Shown: positions 1 through 7,194, counted from the stretch's first letter. The stretch: 7,750 bases of DNA from an uncultured Pseudorhodobacter sp. (GCA_945952425.1 CAMFIX010000127.1:1-7750); one strand, 5' to 3'. Notes: generated by a model not told the origin, from the sequence alone. Program-made: numbers and translations.

Positions 1-887
1 CCGCAGGGCCAGCCGATCCGGCGGCGATCCTGCGGCTTTTGCAGCACCACGAGTTCAACTACCAGTCGCGGGGCAAGACGGCGCATCTGGCCCCGGCGCT
101 GACGGCGAGCTTCGAGGCCGCCATCGCGGCGGGGCGCCCGCTGGAGGTGTTCTTCCTTTACCACGGCGGCTATCGCACCCGGGTCGGCACCGACCTGGCC
201 CATACCTTCGCGCCCGACCTGACCGAGCTGATGCTGCTTTGGCAGATCGCCCGGCTGAAGGCGCGGCTGGGGGCGCTGCATGCGCCGGGGCTGCGCTTCG
301 GCATCGTCATCAACAACGGCGTGGCGGCCTTTACCAACGGCATCCCCTACGAGGCGACGAATGCCTATGTCTCCCGGCTGCGGCTGTTGATCGAGCGGCT
401 GGGCGCGGGCGAGACCGTCTGGGTGCTGAACCAGGCCGAGCTTGGCGATTTCGCCGAACATATGGCGCGGATCGAGGTGCTGCCGAAGCCCGCGGTCTCG
501 CCCTCCGATCATGGCATCGTCGAAAGGTTCCTCGGCCGGACCTGCTCGACCGAGGAGGCGGGGCTGAAGCTTGCCGTCTACGAGGCGGCGGAGACGGTCT
601 GGGGCGCGCAGGTGCGCGCCATGGTGGCGGCGGCGGGCGGGTTCTTCTGCCGGCAGATCGGCCATCCGGCTTGTCTCTCGTTCCGGCCCTTCCCGGGCGG
701 GGCGATCCGGGTGCAGAACGGCGCCATCACCTTCCGCATCGCGGGGGGGCAGGTGACGCCGGGCTTCGTGACGCCCCTGACCTGGGAGCGCGAGGCGCCG
801 CATGTGCTGGACCTGGCGCTGGACCTTTTCGCGGGCATCCATCCAGAGCCCTGCCCCGAGGAAGAAGCCGCCCGGCGCCGGGCATGA
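1..887 (+). CDS. Divergent DIT1/PvcA-like (isocyanide synthase family) protein, 5' end missing
   Basis: The frame is already open at base 3, so the start lies left of the window. The TTG at 39 has no Shine-Dalgarno and sits in a continuing helix (AAILRLLQHH), so I reject it as the start. Counting from that TTG, 282 residues are visible. The order of motifs follows the PvcA/IsnA/Dit1 family as I remember it: a hydrophobic strand plus glycine/basic loop (residues 35-48, LEVFFLYHGGYRTR), APDLTELMLLWQIARL (58-73), PGLRFGIVINNG (83-94) followed by a Y-rich helix, a later YEAAETVW helix (181-188), and a C-terminal GHPACLSFRPFPGG ... VTPGFVTPL (208-247). Known members join the amino group of Tyr or Trp to a ribulose-5-phosphate carbon to make an isonitrile; Dit1 of yeast acts in dityrosine formation. 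The family's usual SDG(R/H)VF.D core is replaced by NNGVAAFTN, so the chemistry may differ. It is translationally coupled to the downstream NRPS-like gene. Family membership is moderately likely; substrate and product are unknown. Confidence 0.6.
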   Translation, partial: AGPADPAAILRLLQHHEFNYQSRGKTAHLAPALTASFEAAIAAGRPLEVFFLYHGGYRTRVGTDLAHTFAPDLTELMLLWQIARLKARLGALHAPGLRFGIVINNGVAAFTNGIPYEATNAYVSRLRLLIERLGAGETVWVLNQAELGDFAEHMARIEVLPKPAVSPSDHGIVERFLGRTCSTEEAGLKLAVYEAAETVWGAQVRAMVAAAGGFFCRQIGHPACLSFRPFPGGAIRVQNGAITFRIAGGQVTPGFVTPLTWEREAPHVLDLALDLFAGIHPEPCPEEEAARRRA

Positions 888-3616
888 GCCCGTTTGAGGC
901 GCCGCGGCAGGCCGCCTGGCAGGGCTCCGACCATGCGGCGCCCGAGCCGCGGTTTCTGGCGCAAAGCCTGGCCCAGGCGCTGGAAGAGGTCGCGGCCCGC
1001 TTTCCCACTGCGCCCGCCCTGGTGCAGGACGGACACGAGACCGACTTCGCCACGCTTCTGGCGCTGGCCCGCGGCCTTGCTGCCCAGATCCTGGCAGCCG
1101 GAGCCCCGCCCGGACCCATCGCCCTGCTGCTGGGGCCAAGCCCCATCTCCGTCGCCGCCTGGTTCGCCTGCGCCATGGCCGGGCGCCCCTTCCTGCTGCT
1201 GGAGCCCGCCAACCCGCCCGAGCGCAACCGCATGCTGGCCGCCAAGGCCGGTGCGACGCTGGCGGTGCAGGAGGGCGCGGTCCTGGCGGGCCCCAGCCTC
1301 ACCCCCTCGGGGCAGCTGGGGACGGCGCCCGGCCCGGGGCTCGACCCCGATGCCCCGGCGATGATCTTCCCGACGTCGGGCTCGACGGGCGAGCCCAAGC
1401 TCATCACCTATGCGGCCCGCACGTTGCAGGTGAAACTGCGCGCTTCTCAGGAGCTGATGCGGGTGGCGCCGGGCGACCGGGTGCTGATCGCGGGCAGCCA
1501 TGCGAACTACGGTTTCCTGCACCATGCGCTGGTCTTCCTGCTGGCGGGGGGCGCGCTTTGCCTGGTGGATGTCAAATCCGCAGGCCTGCCGGGGCTTTAC
1601 GCGGCGATTGAAGGGGCGGGGGTGCGGCATATCCGCTTTACCCCCTCGCTGTTCCGGCTGGCGGCGGCGCGGCCCGAGGGGCGGGCGGCGCTGGCCGTTC
1701 TGCGCGGCCTGCGCTTTTCGGGCGAGCCGCTCCTGACCGCCGACCTGGACCTTGCCCGCGGGATCGTGGCGCCGGATGCGCTGATCCAGAACGTCTATGG
1801 CAGCACGGAAAGCGCGCTGTTCCTATGGACCGACGACCGGGCGCAGAGCCTTTCCCCCGGCACGGTGCCCATCGGCCGCATCTATCCGCTCTCGCGCTTT
1901 CAGCTGCGCGACGAGGCGGGGCGGCCCGCGACCGAGGGCGAGCTGGTGATCCGCTCGCGCCACCATGCGCTTGGCGACTGGCAGGGGGGACGGGTGGACG
2001 GGTCGCGTTTTCCCCCGGCGCCGCAGGGTCCGGGGCGGCTTTATGCCACCGGCGACATCGTGCGTATGGAGCCTTCGGGCGACCTGGTGGTTCTGGGCCG
2101 GGCCGACCGGGTGGTGAAGGTGAACGGCCAAAGGGTCTCGCTGGACGAGATCGAGGCCCATGTCGCGGGCCTGCCCGGCATCGACCAGGCGGCGGTCGTC
2201 GTGCAGGACCGGCCGAGCGGCAACCCGCTGGTGGCTTTTGTCGTGGGGCAGCCCTGCGACGTGCAGGGGCTGCTGACCCGCGACTTGCCTGCGCATATGA
2301 TCCCGGGGCGGGTGGAGTGGCGCGCGGCGCTGCCGCTTTTGGCGGGGGGCAAGACCGACCGCAAGGCGCTGTCTGCGAGCCTCGGCCCCGCGGTCGCGGC
2401 CCCGATGGCCGCGGCCGACGACCTGGGCGCGATCTTCGCCCGGCTGTTGAAACTGCCCGCCGTCGGCCCGGATGCCGATTTCTTCTCGCTGGGGGGCGAC
2501 AGCCTGCTCATGCTGGACCTGCAGCTGGAGGTCGAGGCGCGCTTCGGCATCCGCTTCGACCCGCGCGCCTTCATCCCGCGGGCCAGCCTGCGGAACCTGG
2601 CCCGGCTGATCGGCCAGCCGCTGGCGGCGCCGCCGACGGTGGGCCGGGCGGAGGGGGTGGAGCTGTCCTTCCGCCGCATCCGCCCGGGTGCGGCGGGCGT
2701 GGCCATGGTGCTGCCCGGCGTCACAGGCGGCGCGGGGGTCGAGACCTGGGAGGCCGCGGGCGCGCTGCCCGACCATGCGCTTTGGGCTTGCGATGCGGCC
2801 TTCGCGCGGGGGCGCACCTCCGATCCGCCGAACGGGCAGCGGGTGGTCGAGGCTGCGACGCGCGCCATCGCGCAGGGCAAGGCGCCGCAGCCGGCGCTGC
2901 TGGCGGGCTATTCCATCGCGGGTTACATCGGCTGGGCGCTGGCCCTGCAGCTGGAGGCGCGGCCCAAGGTCGTGATGCTGGACAGCTGGCCCCTGCACCG
3001 CCTGGCGAAATACCGCGCCGAGACGCCGATGCCGCGCCCCGACCCCGGGCTGCAGGCGCTGCTTCTGGCCTGCGACGCGCCCGCAGGTCTTGGCCTGCCC
3101 AACGGCAGCAAACGGCGCTGGCAGCCCGAGGACGGCCCCTTGCTGCGCCGCCTGGTGCCGACGCTGGACCATATCGAGATCAGCAAGCGCGACGTGATGA
3201 CCGCCTGCGCCCCCACGATCGCCGCCTTCGCCGCGGGCGGCCCCCTGCCGCCGCTGCCCCGGCGGCTGCCGACGATGGGCGGGCGCATCCTGCGGCTGTG
3301 GAAAGAGAATGCGGCGCCCGGCAAGGTGGACGACCTCGTCGCCTCGCGCCGGGGCTTGCGGGGGCTGGAGGCGCGGCTGGCGCTTTTGTACCTGGCCGTC
3401 CTGCGCGGCTCACCGGCCCTGGCGCGCGAGCTGGCCGCCGAGCTCGCCCGGACGGCAGAGGACAACGCGGCCCTGGCCGCCGCGCCGCGCATCCTGGCCG
3501 ACCTGCCCGAACAGGCGCCGCCGGTCGATCTTGCCACCCTGGGCCAGCGCCGCACGCGGGCCGCCGTGGCCCCGGCCACCCTGCGATGGGCGGTTCAGCA
3601 GCGGATCAATGCTTGA
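884..3616 (+). CDS. Single-module NRPS-like synthetase, adenylation-carrier-thioesterase (A-T-TE)
   Basis: This 910-residue enzyme should activate a carboxylic acid as its adenylate, load it on its own phosphopantetheine arm and release it through a thioesterase. Adenylation domain, about 20-490: TSGSTGEPK (164-172), NVYGSTES (303-310), YATGD (387-391), GRADRVVKVNGQ (405-416) and catalytic Lys490 in GGKTDRKAL. Carrier domain, about 512-577: FFSLGGDSLL with attachment Ser540. Alpha/beta-hydrolase thioesterase, about 600-785: GYSIAG with nucleophile Ser677, probable acid Asp700 (VVMLDSW) and His763 (LDHIEIS). A helical Ala/Arg/Leu-rich tail (about 786-910) matches nothing I recognise. There is no condensation, reductase or methyltransferase domain. 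The ATG at 884 overlaps the upstream stop (ATGA); an open stretch back to 239 in this frame is a shadow of the upstream gene. Around the usual Asp235 position the sequence reads HANYGF (206-211), resembling aryl-acid adenylation domains more than amino-acid ones. A-T-TE enzymes such as ralfuranone or atromentin synthetases are an architectural parallel. The domains are certain; substrate and product are not known. Confidence 0.9.
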   Translation: MSPFEAPRQAAWQGSDHAAPEPRFLAQSLAQALEEVAARFPTAPALVQDGHETDFATLLALARGLAAQILAAGAPPGPIALLLGPSPISVAAWFACAMAGRPFLLLEPANPPERNRMLAAKAGATLAVQEGAVLAGPSLTPSGQLGTAPGPGLDPDAPAMIFPTSGSTGEPKLITYAARTLQVKLRASQELMRVAPGDRVLIAGSHANYGFLHHALVFLLAGGALCLVDVKSAGLPGLYAAIEGAGVRHIRFTPSLFRLAAARPEGRAALAVLRGLRFSGEPLLTADLDLARGIVAPDALIQNVYGSTESALFLWTDDRAQSLSPGTVPIGRIYPLSRFQLRDEAGRPATEGELVIRSRHHALGDWQGGRVDGSRFPPAPQGPGRLYATGDIVRMEPSGDLVVLGRADRVVKVNGQRVSLDEIEAHVAGLPGIDQAAVVVQDRPSGNPLVAFVVGQPCDVQGLLTRDLPAHMIPGRVEWRAALPLLAGGKTDRKALSASLGPAVAAPMAAADDLGAIFARLLKLPAVGPDADFFSLGGDSLLMLDLQLEVEARFGIRFDPRAFIPRASLRNLARLIGQPLAAPPTVGRAEGVELSFRRIRPGAAGVAMVLPGVTGGAGVETWEAAGALPDHALWACDAAFARGRTSDPPNGQRVVEAATRAIAQGKAPQPALLAGYSIAGYIGWALALQLEARPKVVMLDSWPLHRLAKYRAETPMPRPDPGLQALLLACDAPAGLGLPNGSKRRWQPEDGPLLRRLVPTLDHIEISKRDVMTACAPTIAAFAAGGPLPPLPRRLPTMGGRILRLWKENAAPGKVDDLVASRRGLRGLEARLALLYLAVLRGSPALARELAAELARTAEDNAALAAAPRILADLPEQAPPVDLATLGQRRTRAAVAPATLRWAVQQRINA

Positions 3617-5018
3617 CCATGATGTGGCGGACCACGGTGTAGTCCTCCAGCGCATAGGCCGACATTTCCTTGCCGTAACCCGATTGCTTCAACCCGCCAT
3701 GCGGCATTTCGTTGACCAGGCTGAAATGCGTGTTCACCCAGGTGCAGCCATACCGCAACCGGGCCGAGGTCTCCATCGCCAGCCCGATGTCGCGCGTCCA
3801 GACCGACGAGGCCAGGCCGTAATCGCTGTCATTGGCCCAGGTCAGCGCTTCCTCCGGATCGGCAAAGGGGGTGACCGAGACGACCGGGCCGAAGACCTCG
3901 CGCCGGACGATCTCGTCCGATTGGGTGGCGCCCGCGATGACGGTGGGGCGATAGTGAAAGCCGGGACCAAGGCTCTCGCCGCCGGTGGTGACCTCGATAT
4001 GGGACAGGTCGCGGGCGCGGTTGACGAAAGAGGCCACCCGGTCGCGCTGGCGCAGGCTGATCAGCGGCGGGATCTCGTTTTGGGCGTCGTCGGGGTCGGC
4101 CAGGCGGATCGAGGCGGCGGCGGCGGTCAGGTCGGCCACCAGCCGGTCGTAAACTCCCTTCTGCGCATAGACCCGGCAGGCGGCCGTGCAATCCTGCCCG
4201 GCGTTATAGAAAGAGAAGGCGCGCAGCCCGGCCACGACCTCGGCCAGGTCGGCATCGGCATGGACGATGACCGGGGCCTTGCCGCCCAACTCCAGATGCG
4301 TGCGTTTGACGGTGCGGGCGGCGGCGTCCAGCATCTTGCGCCCCGTCGCGACGTCTCCAGTCAGCGAGATCATGTCGATGCCGGGGTGATGGATCAGGTG
4401 GCTTCCGGCGGTCTGGCCGCGGCCGGTGACGATGTTGACGACGCCGGGGGGAAGCTCTTCGGTCAGGATGGCGGCCAGTTTCAGCGCGGTCAGCGGGGTT
4501 TGCTCGGAGGGTTTGAAGACCACGGCATTGCCCCCCGCAATCGCCGGGGCCAGCTTCCAGGCCATCATCATCAGCGGGTAATTCCAGGGCGCGATGGCGG
4601 CCACCACCCCCACCGCATCGCGGCGCACCATCGACGTATGGCCGGGCAGGTATTCCCCCGCGACCTGCCCCTGCTGCGTCCGCACCGCGCCGGCAAAGAA
4701 CCGCCAGCAATCGACGGTGGCGGGCAGCTCGTCGGCCAAAGCCAGATGCAAGGGCTTGCCGCAGTTCAGCGATTCAAGCGCCGCGAAATCGGCGGCCTCG
4801 CGCTCGATCCGGTCGGCGATGCGCAGAAGCGCCGCCGCGCGTTCCCCGGGCGTCGTGCGCGACCAGCGGTCGAAGGCCCCGCGGGCGGCAGCGACCGCAC
4901 GGTCGATCTGGGCGGTGGAGGCCTCGCCCACCTCGGCGATCAGCGCGCCGGTGCGGGGGTTCAGCACCTGCTCGGGCGACTCCTGCCCCGGCTCCATCCC
5001 GCCGCCGATCAGCATCAT
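3606..5018 (-). CDS. patD: Gamma-aminobutyraldehyde dehydrogenase (PatD/YdcW type)
   Basis: This cytoplasmic NAD-dependent aldehyde dehydrogenase should oxidise 4-aminobutyraldehyde (from putrescine transamination) to 4-aminobutyrate. It has 470 residues, against about 474 for E. coli PatD. Visible landmarks: APWNYP (143-148, oxyanion Asn146), FKPSE (168-172, cofactor-binding Lys169), LELGGKAP (242-249, general base Glu243), NAGQDCTAACR (272-282, catalytic Cys277) and REVFGP (373-378, Glu374). The ending, YGCTWVNTHF through LEDYTVVRHIMVKH, agrees almost residue for residue with E. coli PatD as I remember it, which favours this over betaine-aldehyde dehydrogenase, the nearest alternative. The ATG at 5018-5016 overlaps the TGA of the upstream permease (ATGA) and has a strong GGGAGG six bases upstream; the adjacent second ATG (5015) is equally possible. 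It is the last gene of the transport operon, and its 3' end overlaps the convergent NRPS-like gene by 11 bp. Confidence 0.93.
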   Translation of the reverse strand: MMLIGGGMEPGQESPEQVLNPRTGALIAEVGEASTAQIDRAVAAARGAFDRWSRTTPGERAAALLRIADRIEREAADFAALESLNCGKPLHLALADELPATVDCWRFFAGAVRTQQGQVAGEYLPGHTSMVRRDAVGVVAAIAPWNYPLMMMAWKLAPAIAGGNAVVFKPSEQTPLTALKLAAILTEELPPGVVNIVTGRGQTAGSHLIHHPGIDMISLTGDVATGRKMLDAAARTVKRTHLELGGKAPVIVHADADLAEVVAGLRAFSFYNAGQDCTAACRVYAQKGVYDRLVADLTAAAASIRLADPDDAQNEIPPLISLRQRDRVASFVNRARDLSHIEVTTGGESLGPGFHYRPTVIAGATQSDEIVRREVFGPVVSVTPFADPEEALTWANDSDYGLASSVWTRDIGLAMETSARLRYGCTWVNTHFSLVNEMPHGGLKQSGYGKEMSAYALEDYTVVRHIMVKH

Positions 5019-5821
5019 TTGCCGCCTCCCGCGGTCTCGGACCCGCCCCGCGTCAGGTAATAGGCCAGAAGGATCGGCAGGAAGGTCGCGGCAAAGACCA
5101 CCATGGCGACCACATTGGTGACCGGGCGCTGGTGCGGGCGGATCAGCTCCTCCAGCATCCAGATCGGGATCGTCGCCTGCTGGCCCGCGGTGAAGGTCGT
5201 GACGATCACCTCGTCGAAAGACAGCGCAAAGGCCAGCATCCCCCCGGCCAGCAGGGCCGAGCCGAGGTTGGGCAAAAGGATATGCCGGAAGGTCTGGAAG
5301 CTGTTGGCGCCAAGGTCGGCCGAGGCCTCGATGATCGCCCCCGACAGCCGCCGCATCCGCGCCACCGCGTTGTTATAGACGATGACGATGCAGAAGGTCG
5401 CATGGCCCAGAACGATGGTCAGGGTGGAAAACGCCATCCCCATCTCGCCGAAAGCGGCCCGCAGCGACAGGCCGGTGATGATCCCCGGCAGCGCGATGGG
5501 CAGCAGGACCAGAAGCGTGACCTGGTCGCGCCCGAAGAACCGCGCGCCCGACATGGCTCCGGCCGCCAGGGTGCCCAGGATCAGCGCCAAGGCCGTGGCC
5601 AGTGCCGCCACCTGCAGCGACAGGCCCAAGGCCTGCCAGATGTCGGGCCGGTTCCAGGCGACCGCGAACCACTCCAGCGTCAGGCCGGGGGGCGGGAAGG
5701 CGTAGCTGCGATCCTCGGTCGTGAAGGCGTAAAGGAAGATAATCAGGATCGGCAGGTGCAGGAACAAAAGCCCGGCACCGGCGGCAGCCTTCAACCCCCA
5801 GGAGGCGCGGTCAGAGTGCAT
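5015..5821 (-). CDS. ydcV: ABC transporter permease, polyamine type (YdcV/PotC-like)
   Basis: This is an inner-membrane permease subunit of a spermidine/putrescine-class ABC importer, pairing with the permease encoded just upstream. It has 268 residues (E. coli YdcV about 264). Hydrophobic segments lie near residues 13-33, 65-90, 101-121, 133-152, 185-205 and 235-257, giving the usual six spans. The cytoplasmic EAA loop that docks on the ATPase is clear: EASADLGANSFQTFRHILLP, with Glu165, Gly171 and Pro184. I chose the ATG at 5821 because the protein then begins MHSDRASWGLK, close to the MHSERAP... start of E. coli YdcV; a TTG at 5851 would add ten residues unlike the family. The gene starts 11 bp inside the end of the upstream permease, with only a weak G-rich stretch (5832-5827) as ribosome site, so translational coupling is likely. 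Confidence 0.93.
   Translation of the reverse strand: MHSDRASWGLKAAAGAGLLFLHLPILIIFLYAFTTEDRSYAFPPPGLTLEWFAVAWNRPDIWQALGLSLQVAALATALALILGTLAAGAMSGARFFGRDQVTLLVLLPIALPGIITGLSLRAAFGEMGMAFSTLTIVLGHATFCIVIVYNNAVARMRRLSGAIIEASADLGANSFQTFRHILLPNLGSALLAGGMLAFALSFDEVIVTTFTAGQQATIPIWMLEELIRPHQRPVTNVVAMVVFAATFLPILLAYYLTRGGSETAGGGK
5025..5030 (-). promoter_or_regulatory. Ribosome binding site of patD
   Basis: The minus strand reads GGGAGG six bases before the ATG at 5018. It supports starting the dehydrogenase at the ATGATG doublet. The site lies inside the last codons of the upstream permease gene. Confidence 0.75.
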
Positions 5822-6743
5822 CGAAAGCCCCCATCCGCCGGGCGATGGCAAGATAGACCAGCATGATCAGGATCGGCACGACGGCAAAGGCCGCGGCCAA
5901 GGGGATGTTCCCCGAGGTGCCCTGGTATTGATAGACCGCCATGCCGATGAAGCTGGCCGAATTGCCGATGATCTGCGGGATGATGTAATCGCCCAAGGTC
6001 AGCGAGAAGGTGAAGATCGACCCCGCGATCATCCCGGGCATGGCCAGCGGCAAAACCACGGTGCGGAAGGTCTGCGCCCGGCTGGCGCCGAGGTCGGCAG
6101 AGGCCTCCAGCAGGCTTTGGGGCACCCGCTCCAGCGCGGCCTGCAGGGGCAGGATCATGTAGGGCAGCCAGACGTACAGGAACACGATCCACATGCCGAG
6201 ATACGAGGTGGACAGCGAATTCCCCCCGATCACCGGCAGGGCCAGCACCGTGTCCAGCACCGGCGTGGTATGGGTGGCCTCGGCCGCCCAGTTCAGTATG
6301 CCCTCCTTGGCGAGGATCAGCTTCCAGGCATAGACCTTCACCAGGTAGGAGGACCACAGGGGCAGCATGACGCCAAGGTAGAACACCGCCTTCCACCGCC
6401 CCTTGGCGAAGCGCGCCGCATACCAGGCAATGGGGAAGGCCACGAGGATCGAGGCCAATGACACCGCCGAGGCCATCATCAGCGTCCGCCAGATGACCGA
6501 GAGGTTGGCGGGCTTGAAGAGGCTGGAATAGGTCGAAAGGGTGAATTCCGGCACGACGAGGCCGGAGAAATCGTCGACCGAGTAAAAGCTTTGCAGCAAG
6601 AGGGCGCCAAGCGATCCAAGGTAGACGACGACCAGCCAAAGGAAGGGCGGCGAAAGAAGCACCGCCGTCAAGACCCCGGGATGGCGCCAGAAAAGCCCGG
6701 TCAGCCGATCGGCCACCCCGCGCGAGGGGAGCACCGCCGTCAT
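5811..6743 (-). CDS. ydcU: ABC transporter permease, polyamine type (YdcU/PotB-like)
   Basis: This is the first permease of the importer, predicted to form the membrane channel with the downstream permease. It has 310 residues (E. coli YdcU about 313). A short cytoplasmic N-terminus is followed by membrane spans near 24-50, 86-110, 119-143, 181-202, 233-256 and 281-302. The large periplasmic loop after span 1 (about 51-85) is typical of PotB-like subunits. The EAA loop reads LLEASADLGASRAQTFRTVVLP, with Glu213, Gly219 and Pro232. I chose the ATG at 6743, preceded by GGAGGG eight to nine bases upstream, over a longer reading from 6929 whose extra residues translate intergenic repeat sequence (FILAQI) and resemble no permease. 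The 5' end faces a 539-bp gap rather than abutting the ATPase gene, unlike the tight spacing downstream. Polyamine or a related cation is the likely substrate, inferred from patD in the same operon. Confidence 0.92.
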   Translation of the reverse strand: MTAVLPSRGVADRLTGLFWRHPGVLTAVLLSPPFLWLVVVYLGSLGALLLQSFYSVDDFSGLVVPEFTLSTYSSLFKPANLSVIWRTLMMASAVSLASILVAFPIAWYAARFAKGRWKAVFYLGVMLPLWSSYLVKVYAWKLILAKEGILNWAAEATHTTPVLDTVLALPVIGGNSLSTSYLGMWIVFLYVWLPYMILPLQAALERVPQSLLEASADLGASRAQTFRTVVLPLAMPGMIAGSIFTFSLTLGDYIIPQIIGNSASFIGMAVYQYQGTSGNIPLAAAFAVVPILIMLVYLAIARRMGAFDAL

Positions 6744-6750
6744 CGCCGCG

Positions 6751-6756
6751 CCCTCC
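6751..6756 (-). promoter_or_regulatory. Ribosome binding site of ydcU
   Basis: The minus strand reads GGAGGG with seven bases between it and the ATG at 6743. It decides the start of the permease against longer in-frame readings. A perfect G/C inverted repeat ends only eight bases upstream of it. Confidence 0.7.
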
Positions 6757-6764
6757 GCCCCGCC

Positions 6765-6785
6765 GAAGGGGGCGCCGCCCCCTTC
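6765..6785 (-). promoter_or_regulatory. Perfect G/C inverted repeat in the ydcU leader
   Basis: Two 10-base arms surround a single C; physically this would be an 8-bp stem with a 5-base loop. On the permease mRNA it would stand eight bases upstream of the GGAGGG ribosome site. It could act on translation or transcription, or simply be the hairpin half of repeat copy 1. Confidence 0.45.
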
Positions 6786-6815
6786 ACCCCCGGAGTATTT
6801 GCGCCAAATTGAAAG
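6765..6815 (+). repeat. Composite intergenic repeat, copy 1: hairpin plus 25-bp motif
   Basis: A perfect 10-bp inverted repeat around one central base (6765-6785, arms GAAGGGGGCG / CGCCCCCTTC) is followed by ACCCC and the motif CGGAGTATTTGCGCCAAATT + GAAAG (6791-6815). Read on the plus strand it has the same layout as copy 3 (hairpin, then A-C tract, then GGAGTATTTG) and points toward it. I associate elements of this kind with gene ends in Rhodobacterales; that is recollection, not a search. No plus-strand gene ends here, so the position is odd. Confidence 0.75.
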
Positions 6816-6879
6816 AGCATCGGCGCGGATCGAGCGGCGGGCGCTTCGGACCATGAACCGGGAGGCTGGCAGGGGCCGG

Positions 6880-6904
6880 ATGCGTATTTGGGCAAGTATG
6901 AAAG
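6880..6904 (+). repeat. Intergenic repeat, copy 2 (motif only)
   Basis: The core TATTTGGGCAAGTATGAAAG (6885-6904) matches copy 3 at 18 of 20 positions and copy 1 at 15 of 20. It is in the same orientation as copy 1. It lacks a strong attached hairpin, and the bases before TATTTG are diverged (ATGCG rather than GGGAG-like). Confidence 0.7.
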
Positions 6905-6920
6905 CGGGGAGAGGCGCATT

Positions 6921-6953
6921 GGGAGACAAGAGACGGCGCGGCTCCGGTCTCCC
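6921..6953. repeat. Imperfect inverted repeat (7-bp arms)
   Basis: GGGAGAC (6921-6927) is exactly complementary to GTCTCCC (6947-6953), with a 19-base GC-rich spacer that can pair partly. It lies between repeat copies 2 and 3 in non-coding DNA. It could be an operator or RNA hairpin; nothing decides between them. Confidence 0.35.
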
Positions 6954-6993
6954 AGGGCTTGAGAGATTTGCAGTTGCGCGGCCGCGTGGAGCC

Positions 6994-7015
6994 GGTTTCG
7001 CTTGGCGGAAATACC
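6994..7015 (-). repeat. Possible degenerate copy of the intergenic repeat
   Basis: On the minus strand the sequence reads TGGTATTTCCGCCAAGC then GAAAC. This matches the repeat core (TATTTGnGCCA...GAAAG) if one base is deleted. It may be an eroded fourth copy or chance similarity. Confidence 0.3.
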
Positions 7016-7194
7016 AAAGCGTCCCGGGTCCGGCGGCGCTTTTGCTGCACGCTCTTTGCCTTGCCCAAGCGCGGCGCGGTCAAGGCTGACCTGGGCAGGC
7101 CGAACCTCGGTCCATGAGCCAGCAGGAAGCCCGACCGCCAAAGCCTTCGCTCCAGCTGGCGTGAAGAGACACCGCGAAACCGGCGCCCCTTTCC

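Noticed and set aside
239..883. Extension of the synthetase frame upstream to base 239
   Set aside because: It translates as Arg/Gly-rich noise over the PvcA-like gene. The ATGA start at 884 gives a protein beginning just before the adenylation domain.
1825..3642. Plus-strand frame of 605 residues inside the NRPS-like gene
   Set aside because: It is Gly/Ala/Arg-rich, has no domain, and overlaps the carrier and thioesterase coding frame; it is a shadow frame.
3606..5018. Betaine-aldehyde dehydrogenase (betB) identity
   Set aside because: The NAGQDCTAACR active site, the C-terminal TVVRHIMVKH and the ydcTUV-type transporter genes fit PatD better, although some activity on betaine aldehyde cannot be excluded.
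3309..5060. Long plus-strand open frame (583 residues) opposite patD
   Set aside because: It is low-complexity Arg/Gly/Gln/His-rich sequence lying antisense to a fully conserved aldehyde dehydrogenase; long antisense frames are expected at this GC content.
7060..7090. TTGACC on the minus strand as a -35 box for the permease genes
   Set aside because: No acceptable -10 hexamer stands at 16-18 bases; the nearest is GGCAAAG, which is not convincing.
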